DNA of 64,000 bases from an uncultured Bacteroidales bacterium (GTDB lineage: Bacteria; Bacteroidota; Bacteroidia; Bacteroidales; UBA932), in assembly GCA_934700615.1 (NCBI GenBank), contig CAKUXR010000007.1, forward strand, positions 47,076 through 111,075, in the 5' to 3' direction. A program made the translations under genes and the position numbers. The first letter of the stretch is position 1, and each line of letters opens with the position of its first letter. The notes beneath the pieces were generated by a model, which saw only the letters and a list, made by a program, of their open reading frames with translations, did no database searches and was not told the DNA's origin. Shown here one piece after another: positions 25,877 to 34,005 of the stretch.

Positions 25877-27559
25877 ATGCAAAAACTAGATTTTCATCCT
25901 AAATCTCTTAACTGTCTTAGAGGGTACAACAAGACGACTTTCATGTCTGATCTGATGGCAGGTGTGATCGTAGGAATTGTAGCACTACCACTAGCTATCG
26001 CTTTTGCCATTGCGTCAGGTGTTTCTCCTGAAAAAGGCATCATTACGGCAGTTATTGCCGGATTCATCGTTTCTGCTCTTGGCGGAAGCAAAGTACAGAT
26101 CGGAGGGCCTACGGGCGCATTCATTGTCATTGTCTATGGTGTCATCCAGCAGTATGGTATCAGCGGATTGACAGTGGCGACAATCATCGCGGGAGTACTT
26201 CTGGTACTGTTGGGTGTGTTCAAGTTGGGAACTGTCATCAAGTTCATTCCCTATCCTGTAGTTGTAGGCTTTACCAGCGGTATCGCCGTGACTATCTTCA
26301 CTACTCAGATGACTGATGTCTTCGGTCTTTCATTTGGCGGAGAAACCGTTCCGGGTGACTTCATCGGCAAATGGATGCTGTATTTCAAGCACTTCAATAC
26401 TGTCAACTGGTGGAATTTCATCGTGAGCGTGACCAGTGTCATAATCATTGCAGTGATGCCTAAGATTTCGAAGATAATTCCGGGCTCATTGGTGGCTATC
26501 ATACTGGTAACCATAGGAGTATGGTGTCTGAAGAGTTTCTTCGGCATTGACAGTATCGATACTATCGGCGACAGATTTTCTATCAATTCGCAGCTTCCGA
26601 AGGCTGAAATGCCGGCGCTCAACTGGGAGGCCATCAAAGATCTTTTCCCGGTTGCAGTTACGATTGCTGCGCTCGGTGCCATTGAGTCGTTGCTTTCTGC
26701 GACAGTTGCAGACGGTATGATCAGTGACCACCACAATTCGAATACAGAGTTGATCGCACTTGGTGTGGCGAATATGGTGACTCCTATTTTCGGAGGTATT
26801 CCTGCCACAGGAGCAATCGCAAGGACGATGACGAACATCAACAATGGAGGACGGACTCCTGTTGCGGGTATGATTCATGCCGTTGTCCTTCTGCTTATCT
26901 TGCTGTTCCTCATGCCGTTGGCAAGGTTTATTCCTATGGCGTGCCTGGCCGGTGTCCTGGTCGTGGTATCGTATAACATGAGCGGATGGAGATCTTTCAC
27001 TGCCCTTCTGAAGAATCCTAAGTCGGATGTCATAGTGCTTCTTATAACTTTCTTCCTGACAGTGATTTTCGACCTTACAGTCGCTATTGCTGTAGGTCTT
27101 CTCCTTGCTTGCCTTCTGTTTATCAAACGAATCATGGAGACAACGGAAATCACTGCAATCAAAGAGGAAATTCATGTGGAGGATGAGGCCGGTATCATGC
27201 AGGATGAGAGTATCACTATCCCTGCCGGCGTGGAAGTGTACGAGATCAACGGTCCGTATTTCTTCGGTGTCGCAACACAGTTTGAGGAACTCATGTCCGA
27301 GTTCAGGGACAAGTCCAAGGTCAGGGTAATCAGAATGCGTAAGGTGCCGTTCATCGATTCTACCGGTATCCACAACTTGTCCAATTTCTGCGAGATGAGT
27401 TACAAGAACAAGATCATGGTGGTGCTTTCAGGAGTCAATCCTCAGGTACATGGTGCTCTCGAAAAGGCAGGTTTCTATGACCTGGTGGGTGAAAAGAACA
27501 TCTGCCCTAACATCAACGTCGCGCTTTCCAGAGCGGAAGAAATCATGAAAGGTGAATAA
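25877..27559 (+). CDS. SulP family anion transporter with C-terminal STAS domain
   Basis: 560 residues with 10-12 hydrophobic segments from about residue 20 to 425, including the SulP start DLMAGVIVGIVALPLAIAFA. A C-terminal STAS domain (about 455-560) has PFIDSTGIHNLSNF, the phosphorylatable-Ser region of anti-sigma antagonists. Family members carry sulfate, bicarbonate or other anions, often with Na or H. The substrate is open; no cys genes or carbonic anhydrase are adjacent. The gene follows lpxB closely. Confidence 0.93.
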   Translation: MQKLDFHPKSLNCLRGYNKTTFMSDLMAGVIVGIVALPLAIAFAIASGVSPEKGIITAVIAGFIVSALGGSKVQIGGPTGAFIVIVYGVIQQYGISGLTVATIIAGVLLVLLGVFKLGTVIKFIPYPVVVGFTSGIAVTIFTTQMTDVFGLSFGGETVPGDFIGKWMLYFKHFNTVNWWNFIVSVTSVIIIAVMPKISKIIPGSLVAIILVTIGVWCLKSFFGIDSIDTIGDRFSINSQLPKAEMPALNWEAIKDLFPVAVTIAALGAIESLLSATVADGMISDHHNSNTELIALGVANMVTPIFGGIPATGAIARTMTNINNGGRTPVAGMIHAVVLLLILLFLMPLARFIPMACLAGVLVVVSYNMSGWRSFTALLKNPKSDVIVLLITFFLTVIFDLTVAIAVGLLLACLLFIKRIMETTEITAIKEEIHVEDEAGIMQDESITIPAGVEVYEINGPYFFGVATQFEELMSEFRDKSKVRVIRMRKVPFIDSTGIHNLSNFCEMSYKNKIMVVLSGVNPQVHGALEKAGFYDLVGEKNICPNINVALSRAEEIMKGE

Positions 27560-27601
27560 TAACCAACTTACACATAATTAATTACACTATCTAGGGTGAA
27601 T

Positions 27602-28858
27602 ATGGAAACTAAAGAAACATTCACTTCTGAAGATGTTCTGGAGGTGGCATCGGAAGCAGGGCATATCCTGCTTGAAAACGGTGCCGAGATTTCCCGTGTC
27701 GAGGATACGATGGAACGTATTTCGTCCCATTATGGGGTCCACACGGGTCATTTCTTTGTCCTGAGCAATGGTATTTTTACTACAAGTTCCTCGAACAAAT
27801 ATGCCAATGTGGAGTTTATACCTATACGTGGCATACAGCTTTCCAAGGTCGTGGAAGTCAACCGTCTGAGCTACAGGATAGCGGCAGATAAAGTATCATT
27901 GACCCAAGCCCGTGCTGAACTTGATGCAATCCGAGACGAGCCGATGAAACCGGCTTGGGAGCAGATTGTAGGCTCGGCTTTCGGTGCTGCAGGATTCTGT
28001 GCCGTGTTCGGCGGAGGATTTATGGATTGTGCCGCCGCATTTGTGGTAGGCACACTCCTGTATCTTTTCCTGTTGTTTGTCAGTTCCAGATACCTTTCGA
28101 AGATTGTCGGAGGAATATGCAATTCTTTGGTGGCCACACTTTTATGCCTGGCCTCATATAGACTTGGATTCGGAAGCAGTCTGAGCAATATCATCATCGG
28201 AGCGATAATGCCGCTCATCCCTGGAGTACCTTTCGTGAATGGTGTGCGTGATTTGGCAGACTCGGATTACATTGCCGGAACAACCCGACTGACGGATGCT
28301 ATGCTGGGATTCTTCTGTATCGCGCTCGGAGTCGGTACCAGTTTCGTGCTGGACGGCAGCATATTCCAGGGAATGATCGAACTTAAGGGAGTTACTGTCA
28401 ATGCCGAAACGGCCGGACTCGGCTGGCAGACATTGGCAGCATTCATAGGCACTTTTGCTTTCGCGATTCTCTTCGGTGTCCCGAGACAGCAATATGCGAC
28501 TTGCGGAATTATCGGCGCCATCGGTTGGGCTGCATTCCTGATTATGACCAGAGCAGGAATTGCCGGCACGATGGTATCCATCACCTTCTCCACGGTACTT
28601 ATCTGCCTGATGTCCAGGATTGTAGCCGTTTGGGACAAGTGTCCGAGCACCGTCTATCTTCTCTGTGGGATCTTCCCTCTGGTACCCGGCGCCGGAATTT
28701 TCTGGTTTACATACTATCTCGTAGCCGAGAAGTTCAGATTGTCAATGACAACAGGTTTCAATGCCGGGATGGCTGCAATAGCCATCGTTCTCGGAATAAT
28801 CCTGGCGATGGAGTTCCCTCAGAGATGGTTCTCCAAACTGAGGCGCAAATCCAAGTGA
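27602..28858 (+). CDS. Threonine/serine exporter, ThrE family
   Basis: 418 residues from the ATG at 27602 (the frame extends to a GTG at 27596). The N-terminal part (EVASEAGHILLENGAEISRVEDTMERI) is the conserved cytoplasmic domain of the ThrE/YjjP half. The hydrophobic region after residue about 120 has ten or so helices, joining the YjjP-like and YjjB-like halves in one chain. These proteins export threonine, serine or, in some bacteria, succinate. The substrate here is not shown. An SdaA serine deaminase is encoded 7 kb to the left. Confidence 0.87.
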   Translation: METKETFTSEDVLEVASEAGHILLENGAEISRVEDTMERISSHYGVHTGHFFVLSNGIFTTSSSNKYANVEFIPIRGIQLSKVVEVNRLSYRIAADKVSLTQARAELDAIRDEPMKPAWEQIVGSAFGAAGFCAVFGGGFMDCAAAFVVGTLLYLFLLFVSSRYLSKIVGGICNSLVATLLCLASYRLGFGSSLSNIIIGAIMPLIPGVPFVNGVRDLADSDYIAGTTRLTDAMLGFFCIALGVGTSFVLDGSIFQGMIELKGVTVNAETAGLGWQTLAAFIGTFAFAILFGVPRQQYATCGIIGAIGWAAFLIMTRAGIAGTMVSITFSTVLICLMSRIVAVWDKCPSTVYLLCGIFPLVPGAGIFWFTYYLVAEKFRLSMTTGFNAGMAAIAIVLGIILAMEFPQRWFSKLRRKSK

Positions 28859-28877
28859 CGACAATGACATATACATA

Positions 28878-28913
28878 TCGGGCGGCCTACAAATATCAAT
28901 GCGGGCCGCCCGA
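28878..28913. terminator. Hairpin between convergent thrE-like and upp genes
   Basis: TCGGGCGGCC (28878-28887) pairs perfectly with GGCCGCCCGA (28904-28913) over a 16-nt loop. No T-run follows in either direction, so termination is inferred from position and stem strength. Confidence 0.65.
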
Positions 28914-28932
28914 TTCAGTTATTGCCGAGGAA

Positions 28933-29562
28933 CTACTTTGTTCCGAAGATTCTGTCACCTGCATCACCGAGTCCAGGAACGATGTATGCGTCCTGGTTCA
29001 GGTGGTCATCTACTGATGCGACATAAATGTCAACGTCAGGATGTTCCTTCTGCACTCTTGCAACTCCTTCCGGTGCTGCAACGAGGCACATGAGACGGAT
29101 ATTTGTGCATCCACGCTCCTTCAGCATTGCCAATGCGTCGCATGAGCTTCCGCCTGTAGCGAGCATCGGGTCAGTTACGATGACGAGTCTCTGGTTTATA
29201 TCCTCCGGGAGTTTGCAGTAATATACTACGGGATTGTGGGTTTTCTCGTCGCGGTAAAGACCGATATGGCCGACCTTTGCAACAGGCACCAATGTCTGAA
29301 GTCCTTCTACCATTCCGAGGCCTGCGCGGAGAATAGGAACAATCGCCATCTTTCTGCCGGATACTTTCTTTGCGGTCATCTTGCAGATAGGGGTCTCTAT
29401 CTCAATGTCATCAAGCGGAATATCTCTTGTAATTTCATATCCCATAAGAAGAGAAATCTCTCTAAGTAGTACTCGGAAATCCTTTGAACCGGTCTCCTTT
29501 TTCCTCATGATTGTCAGCTTGTGCTGGATCATAGGGTGGTCAATTACGTGGACTGTACTCAT
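28933..29562 (-). CDS. upp: Uracil phosphoribosyltransferase
   Basis: 209 residues. The PRPP-binding loop is VTDPMLATGGSSCDALAMLKER, in which DPMLATGGS is the UPRT signature. The flexible loop PILRAGLGMVEG and the uracil-binding tail (DAYIVPGLGDAGDRIFGTK) are present. It salvages uracil to UMP using PRPP. It is transcribed away from the uridine-kinase-like gene, so two nucleobase/nucleoside salvage genes share a 94-bp control region. Confidence 0.97.
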   Translation of the reverse strand: MSTVHVIDHPMIQHKLTIMRKKETGSKDFRVLLREISLLMGYEITRDIPLDDIEIETPICKMTAKKVSGRKMAIVPILRAGLGMVEGLQTLVPVAKVGHIGLYRDEKTHNPVVYYCKLPEDINQRLVIVTDPMLATGGSSCDALAMLKERGCTNIRLMCLVAAPEGVARVQKEHPDVDIYVASVDDHLNQDAYIVPGLGDAGDRIFGTK

Positions 29563-29601
29563 GTTGTTTCTAAATTTTTCATAAAGTTACCATATTTTTT
29601 C

Positions 29602-29609
29602 TATTTTTG
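29602..29609 (+). promoter_or_regulatory. -7 element for the nucleoside kinase gene
   Basis: TATTTTTG matches TAnnTTTG and lies 47 bp upstream of the preferred ATG at 29657. The open reading frame extends back to a GTG at 29609, which would overlap the promoter and is rejected as start. Confidence 0.6.
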
Positions 29610-29656
29610 TGCTGCAAAAGGGATATTTTGAGAATCAACAAGCACCAACTGATAAA

Positions 29657-31312
29657 ATGGCAAGAGTTTTCTGTAAAAATACCGGCACTTTCAAGGAATT
29701 CCAGGAAGGTACCATGCTTCTCGACATAATCGGGGAATTCAATTTCGAACGTCCTTATGAAATCATAGCTGCAAAGGTCAACAATGTCGCCCAGGGACTC
29801 AAGTTCAGGATTTATAACAATAGGGATATAGAATTTCTCGACTACCGGACCTATATAGGAAGAAATGTCTATTGCAGATCTCTGTGCTTTCTTTTGTACA
29901 AGGCTGCATTAGATATTTTTCCAAATTGCAAGGTTGTCATGCGCAGGCCGATATCCAAAGGCTTCTTCTGCAGTATTGACAAAGGAGACGGTTCCGGTCT
30001 GGAGGCGGAAGACATTGACCTAATCAAGAAGAGGATGTCGGAAATTGTGGCGGATGCGATGCCTTTCCATAGACATGAAGTCCCTATTGCTGAGGCAATT
30101 GACGTTTTCAGGCAGCTGGGACATATGGATAAGGTGAAACTGCTGGAGACTTGCGGCGAAGTTTATATAAGTTATTATACGTTGGGCGGAACAGCTGACT
30201 ATTATTACGATGTTCTGGTTCCGGATGCCGGTTATCTGAAGGTTTGGGACTTGACCCCGTACCGTGGAGGTGCACTGCTCAGGGTACCGGACCGTCACAA
30301 GCCTGAGGCATTGGCACCATTCTTCGAACAGCCCAAGACTTTCGATGTCTTCTCTGAAAGCATCAAGTGGAACAATATCATGGGCTTGGACAATGTGGGT
30401 GACGTAAATCAGGCTTGCCTCAAGGGCAAAGCTACAGACCTGATCGAGGTCGCAGAGGCTCTTCAGGAGAAGAAAATAGTCCAGATTGCAGAGGAAATCG
30501 ACAGGCGATATCATTCTGAACAGAAAGTCAGGATTGTTCTCATTACAGGCCCTACCAGCAGTGGTAAGAGCACATTCTGCAGACGTCTTAGCGTACAGCT
30601 CAAGGCATGCGGCCTCAAGCCGATATCATTCTCGACAGACGACTATTTCGTAAACCGCCTTGACACTCCGAAACTTCCTGACGGGTCGTACGATTTCGAT
30701 AATTTCGACACCGTGGACCATGCGGCCCTTCAGAAAGATGTCTTGAAACTCATTTCCGGAGAGACTGTGGAAGTACCTGAGTATAACTTTGTTACAGGCA
30801 TCAGAGAATATAATGGGAAACGTCTTGCCCTGGAAGACGGGTCTGTACTTCTGATAGAAGGCCTCCATGCCCTGAATCCAAGACTTCTGGACAATATTCC
30901 TGATTCGGCCAAATTCCGAATATTCATCAATACTATTACAAGTATTTCTCTGGATGACCACAACTGCATCCCTACCAGTGACAACAGACTCCTCAGGCGT
31001 ATCGTTCGCGATTTCAATAAAGGCGCGTTTACTGCTCAGGAAACCATTTCCAACTGGCCGAATGTCAGAAGGGCTGAAGTCAAATGGATATACCCGTATC
31101 AGGAAGATGCAGATGTCCTGTTCAATTCAGCATATCTCGTAGAGTTTGCAGTGCTCCGCAGCCATGCCGAGAGGATTCTTGCCACAGTTCCGAAAAATTG
31201 TCCGGAATACTCTGAGGCTCACAGGCTTATGAAGTTTCTGCACTACTTCGTATATGTCTCTGACAAGCAGATACCTCCGACATCTCTCATGAGATACTTC
31301 ATAGGAGGCTAG
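29657..31312 (+). CDS. Nucleoside kinase (uridine kinase domain with ThrRS-like N-terminus)
   Basis: 551 residues from the ATG at 29657. The N-terminal 270 residues resemble the TGS and second N-terminal domains of threonyl-tRNA synthetase. The C-terminal half is a P-loop kinase: Walker A LITGPTSSGKSTFCRRLS, then FSTDDYFVNR with an acidic base and IEGLHALNPRL. The combination is a known but odd family in Bacteroidota and Firmicutes. It probably phosphorylates uridine or cytidine; the role of the N-terminal part is unknown. The 3' end overlaps the convergent SGNH gene by 14 bp. Confidence 0.9.
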   Translation: MARVFCKNTGTFKEFQEGTMLLDIIGEFNFERPYEIIAAKVNNVAQGLKFRIYNNRDIEFLDYRTYIGRNVYCRSLCFLLYKAALDIFPNCKVVMRRPISKGFFCSIDKGDGSGLEAEDIDLIKKRMSEIVADAMPFHRHEVPIAEAIDVFRQLGHMDKVKLLETCGEVYISYYTLGGTADYYYDVLVPDAGYLKVWDLTPYRGGALLRVPDRHKPEALAPFFEQPKTFDVFSESIKWNNIMGLDNVGDVNQACLKGKATDLIEVAEALQEKKIVQIAEEIDRRYHSEQKVRIVLITGPTSSGKSTFCRRLSVQLKACGLKPISFSTDDYFVNRLDTPKLPDGSYDFDNFDTVDHAALQKDVLKLISGETVEVPEYNFVTGIREYNGKRLALEDGSVLLIEGLHALNPRLLDNIPDSAKFRIFINTITSISLDDHNCIPTSDNRLLRRIVRDFNKGAFTAQETISNWPNVRRAEVKWIYPYQEDADVLFNSAYLVEFAVLRSHAERILATVPKNCPEYSEAHRLMKFLHYFVYVSDKQIPPTSLMRYFIGG

Positions 31313-32000
31313 CCGCGCAGATAGCATCAGAAATGAGTTTGTGTCCTTCTTCGTTAGGATGCATCCCGTCGTCACAGAAAAGATCAGGGCAGTTCTTTCT
31401 GGAGAGGAAACATGTGGTAATGTCAATGATTCTGACACCTTGACCCGCTGCAATCTTGTAGAGTTCAAGGTTGTACATTTCATGCCAGTTCCCGATGTTG
31501 TAGATGCATCCTCCCAGCCATTTGAGGACGTTGTCGCGTTTTTCCTTGGTGAATCCGGAACAAACGTAAGAAAAGAATTTGGATGAGTCGATAGGAGGCA
31601 AAGAGAGGATAATCGGAGTGCAACCGGTTTCGCGTACCTTGTCAATGAGATTCTTGTATGATTCTGAGAACTGCTCCGGAGTAGTCTGCGGGACATGTTC
31701 AATCTCAGGATTTTCAGCGATGCTGTTCCAGTCGAAGTTGCAGTCGTTTCCGCCGAACTCAAAGAGGGCCGCATTCGAGCCCTCGATCTGCTTCAGATGT
31801 CTGGAAACATCTTTCACACCTTTGACAACAGTGTTGCCGAATTTTCCGTAATTGTCAAGTTCAATGCCCAGTTTTGCTGCACATAATGTAGCAAAGCCTG
31901 ACTTGGAAATCTCATATCTGCTGCGTCCCTGTTCTTCTTTATTTTTGCCGGTTACAATCCCCTTCATGACTGAGTCACCGAATGAAATGATCTTTTTCAT
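31299..32000 (-). CDS. SGNH/GDSL-type hydrolase
   Basis: 233 residues from the ATG at 32000 (MKKIISFGDSVMKG); the frame stays open to 32027, but the GDS motif is already near the N-terminus. Blocks: GDS nucleophile at residues 8-10, GGND in LFEFGGNDCNFDW, and Asp/His in CDDGMHPNEEGHKLI. No signal peptide, so it probably acts in the cytoplasm. Members are esterases, lipases or carbohydrate deacetylases; the substrate is unknown. The final 14 bp overlap the kinase gene. Confidence 0.88.
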   Translation of the reverse strand: MKKIISFGDSVMKGIVTGKNKEEQGRSRYEISKSGFATLCAAKLGIELDNYGKFGNTVVKGVKDVSRHLKQIEGSNAALFEFGGNDCNFDWNSIAENPEIEHVPQTTPEQFSESYKNLIDKVRETGCTPIILSLPPIDSSKFFSYVCSGFTKEKRDNVLKWLGGCIYNIGNWHEMYNLELYKIAAGQGVRIIDITTCFLSRKNCPDLFCDDGMHPNEEGHKLISDAICAASLL

Positions 32001-32035
32001 AACGTCAAAACATCTAAAAGTATGCATTTTTCTCT

Positions 32036-32053
32036 GGTAACATTTTTGTTACC
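32036..32053 (-). promoter_or_regulatory. Perfect hairpin in the SGNH-hydrolase leader
   Basis: GGTAACA (32036-32042) and TGTTACC (32047-32053) form a 7-bp inverted repeat with a 4-base loop, 35 bp upstream of the SGNH start and downstream of its -7 element (32089-32096). It may be an RNA hairpin or an operator. Confidence 0.4.
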
Positions 32054-32088
32054 CCAAATCGGTCCTCCTCTTCCTTGGAAGGACAATG

Positions 32089-32096
32089 CAAAAGTA
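32089..32096 (-). promoter_or_regulatory. -7 element for the SGNH-hydrolase gene
   Basis: Reverse strand TACTTTTG fits TAnnTTTG. It lies 88 bp upstream of the SGNH start codon. Confidence 0.5.
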
Positions 32097-32132
32097 GTTC
32101 AAGCGCAAATCGTGGAAAAATAAAGGTGAGCG

Positions 32133-32219
32133 GTGACGGCGAATTGTGACAAAACCTGGGTTTTGGTGACTAAAAAGTCGTATAAAGTGACGAAATTATG
32201 CTATTTTTGTATTCGTCAC
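32133..32219 (+). promoter_or_regulatory. Repeated GTGACNAAA operator in front of the LytTR gene
   Basis: Three direct copies of GTGACNAAA lie at 32146-32154, 32166-32174 and 32187-32195, with start-to-start spacings of 20 and 21 bp, i.e. two helical turns. A further GTGAC starts at 32133, and an inverted GTGACGAA is at 32212-32219. The array covers the region where a -33 box should be. LytTR-domain proteins commonly bind pairs of 9-bp direct repeats with this spacing, so autoregulation is likely. Confidence 0.7.
32202..32209 (+). promoter_or_regulatory. -7 element for the LytTR gene
   Basis: TATTTTTG matches TAnnTTTG, 20 bp upstream of the ATG at 32230. No convincing -33 TTTG is seen; the third GTGACGAAA repeat sits 6 bp upstream. 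Confidence 0.65.
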
Positions 32220-32229
32220 AACACGAGTC

Positions 32230-33036
32230 ATGAAAGATATAAGAGAAATTTTCAGCCGTTTCTGGCCGCAGATTATACATATTGTCGCCATTCCGCTGTT
32301 CTTCACGGCATTCATGGTGATTTATACCCCGTTTGGCGCAGACACTTATCTGGGTGAACCGAAACCGGGTTTCGGATTCCATGTCACCATGCTTATGTGC
32401 ATAATCGCAGCATGTCTGGGACTGTCGCGGAGCATCATGTACATATTCAGAAGGAAACTTAATGTGGTCAGTTATGTTGCCTGGTGCTTTCTTGACATGT
32501 TGGTTTCCGCCCTCTTCATGGGACTCTATATCTGGCTGATAAAGAAGATGCAGCTTCCCTATTTCAGTGTGGTCATGTGGTCATTCGTGACGGTAACATT
32601 GATATCGGTCTATCCTTATGTAGTCATAGCCTTGGGGCTTCTTCTCAGATTGAGAAGGAAACAGATTGCAGCGGCGCATGAGTCCCCTGATGACAGAATC
32701 CGCTTCTACGACTCCAGAAAAGTCCTGAAACTTGTCGTGAAGGCATCTTCCATCTATTATATAAGCGCAGATGAGAATTATATCAATATCAATTATCAGG
32801 AAGAAGGGGGAAAGACAATAAAATACGTGCTCAGAGCCTCCATGAAAAGCATTGAGGAACTCTGCGCACGCAATTCTCTTATCAGATGCCACAGGTCTTA
32901 TTTCGTGAACCCTGCACATGTCAAGGTGCTGAGAAAGAATCCTGACGGACTTGTATTTGCCGATATGGATTGTCCGGAGGCCGTCAGCATCCCTGTAACT
33001 AAGAAATACTACGACAACCTTACCGGAATGCTTTGA
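32230..33036 (+). CDS. Membrane-bound LytTR-domain transcription regulator
   Basis: 268 residues. Four probable membrane helices (about 14-34, 50-72, 78-98 and 106-138) form a small sensor-like region without a recognised ligand fold. A LytTR DNA-binding domain follows (about 168-268), with VVKASSIYYISADENYININY, RASMKSIEEL and the conserved IRCHRSYFVNPAHVK. There is no receiver domain and no histidine kinase next door, so it is a one-component regulator working from the membrane. Repeated GTGACNAAA sites precede it. It ends one base before the convergent lipoprotein gene. Confidence 0.9.
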   Translation: MKDIREIFSRFWPQIIHIVAIPLFFTAFMVIYTPFGADTYLGEPKPGFGFHVTMLMCIIAACLGLSRSIMYIFRRKLNVVSYVAWCFLDMLVSALFMGLYIWLIKKMQLPYFSVVMWSFVTVTLISVYPYVVIALGLLLRLRRKQIAAAHESPDDRIRFYDSRKVLKLVVKASSIYYISADENYININYQEEGGKTIKYVLRASMKSIEELCARNSLIRCHRSYFVNPAHVKVLRKNPDGLVFADMDCPEAVSIPVTKKYYDNLTGML

Positions 33037-33037
33037 T

Positions 33038-33961
33038 TTACTTCATTCTGGCATTGATTCTTTTCCTCAGTCCAGATGAAAGTGAAACAGGATAATCTTC
33101 GTCGGAACGGTCCAGCCATTTGAGTGCCAATTCATTGTCTCCCAACATATAACATGCGGTGGCAATGTTGAACTCCGCGCAGGATCTCTTAAGTGTGTTA
33201 TTCGTCTCGAGAAGCTTCATCCACTCTTCGATTGCTTCTTTCCACTTGTAGCTGTAAGCTGCCTGTGATGCGGCATCCCACTCGTCAGATTCGAAGTATA
33301 TGAAGGTATATTGTTCTGCCTTCCACTCCGGCATGAAAATCCTGGAGGACATCTCCCCTATCTTTTGCCCCTGCATTGACAAAGCACCCCACGCCTTTTC
33401 TTTAGGGTCAGTGTACGCGTCCGTAGAAACTGCAGCATTAAGTGTTCTGGAGCCGCTCCAAGTATAGACTGTATCGATCTTACCCATTGAATCATAGGCA
33501 TATAGATTCATTTTCATAGGGACTTTCACTACATAGGACAGAGAAGTATCTGTCGGTGCTATGCTGTTCTGTTCCACCACAGCCTCACCGAAATGAGGCC
33601 TCTCAAACAAGAAAATGACATCTTCACCTGTGCCCATTACGAGACGTGAAAGGGAATCCACAGAAGCGTAATTGCCGTTTCCCGTCTTTTCAATACGATA
33701 TAGCGGTACGGATGTTTCGCCTCCGAAATACTCCTTTTCCAAGGATGCGGCGAAACTGTCCGCCATGTTTCTGCTGAAAACGGAATCTTTTCCTGCTCCA
33801 TCTTCCAGATATACGACCGCAACAGATTTTCCTGTCAGGTCAATGCCGGACTTCGACGGATATCTCATCTCGATGTTCATGCTGAATGCCTGAGGATCGC
33901 ATGAAGTCAGAACGCATGTCGCAGCTGCCGCGATACATGCCAATGAAAAAATCGTTTTCAT
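33038..33961 (-). CDS. Lipoprotein of unknown function with C-terminal TPR-like repeats
   Basis: 307 residues. MKTIFSLACIAAAATCVLTSCDP is a lipoprotein signal, with lipidation probably at Cys21. The middle (GKSVAVVYLEDGAGKDSVFSRNMADSF in part) resembles a family of Bacteroidota proteins of unknown function that I only loosely recognise (perhaps DUF6340). The end (FNIATACYMLGDNELALKWL) looks like a tetratricopeptide helix pair. It converges on the LytTR gene with a one-base gap. No function can be assigned. Confidence 0.75.
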   Translation of the reverse strand: MKTIFSLACIAAAATCVLTSCDPQAFSMNIEMRYPSKSGIDLTGKSVAVVYLEDGAGKDSVFSRNMADSFAASLEKEYFGGETSVPLYRIEKTGNGNYASVDSLSRLVMGTGEDVIFLFERPHFGEAVVEQNSIAPTDTSLSYVVKVPMKMNLYAYDSMGKIDTVYTWSGSRTLNAAVSTDAYTDPKEKAWGALSMQGQKIGEMSSRIFMPEWKAEQYTFIYFESDEWDAASQAAYSYKWKEAIEEWMKLLETNNTLKRSCAEFNIATACYMLGDNELALKWLDRSDEDYPVSLSSGLRKRINARMK

Positions 33962-34005
33962 ACAATATAACTTTTACGCTGTACTTTTAACTAACAGTCA
34001 GGAAC

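Noticed and set aside
26486..27373. 295-codon minus-strand open frame
   Set aside because: Antisense to the SulP transporter gene, with low-complexity His/Arg/Asp-rich translation.
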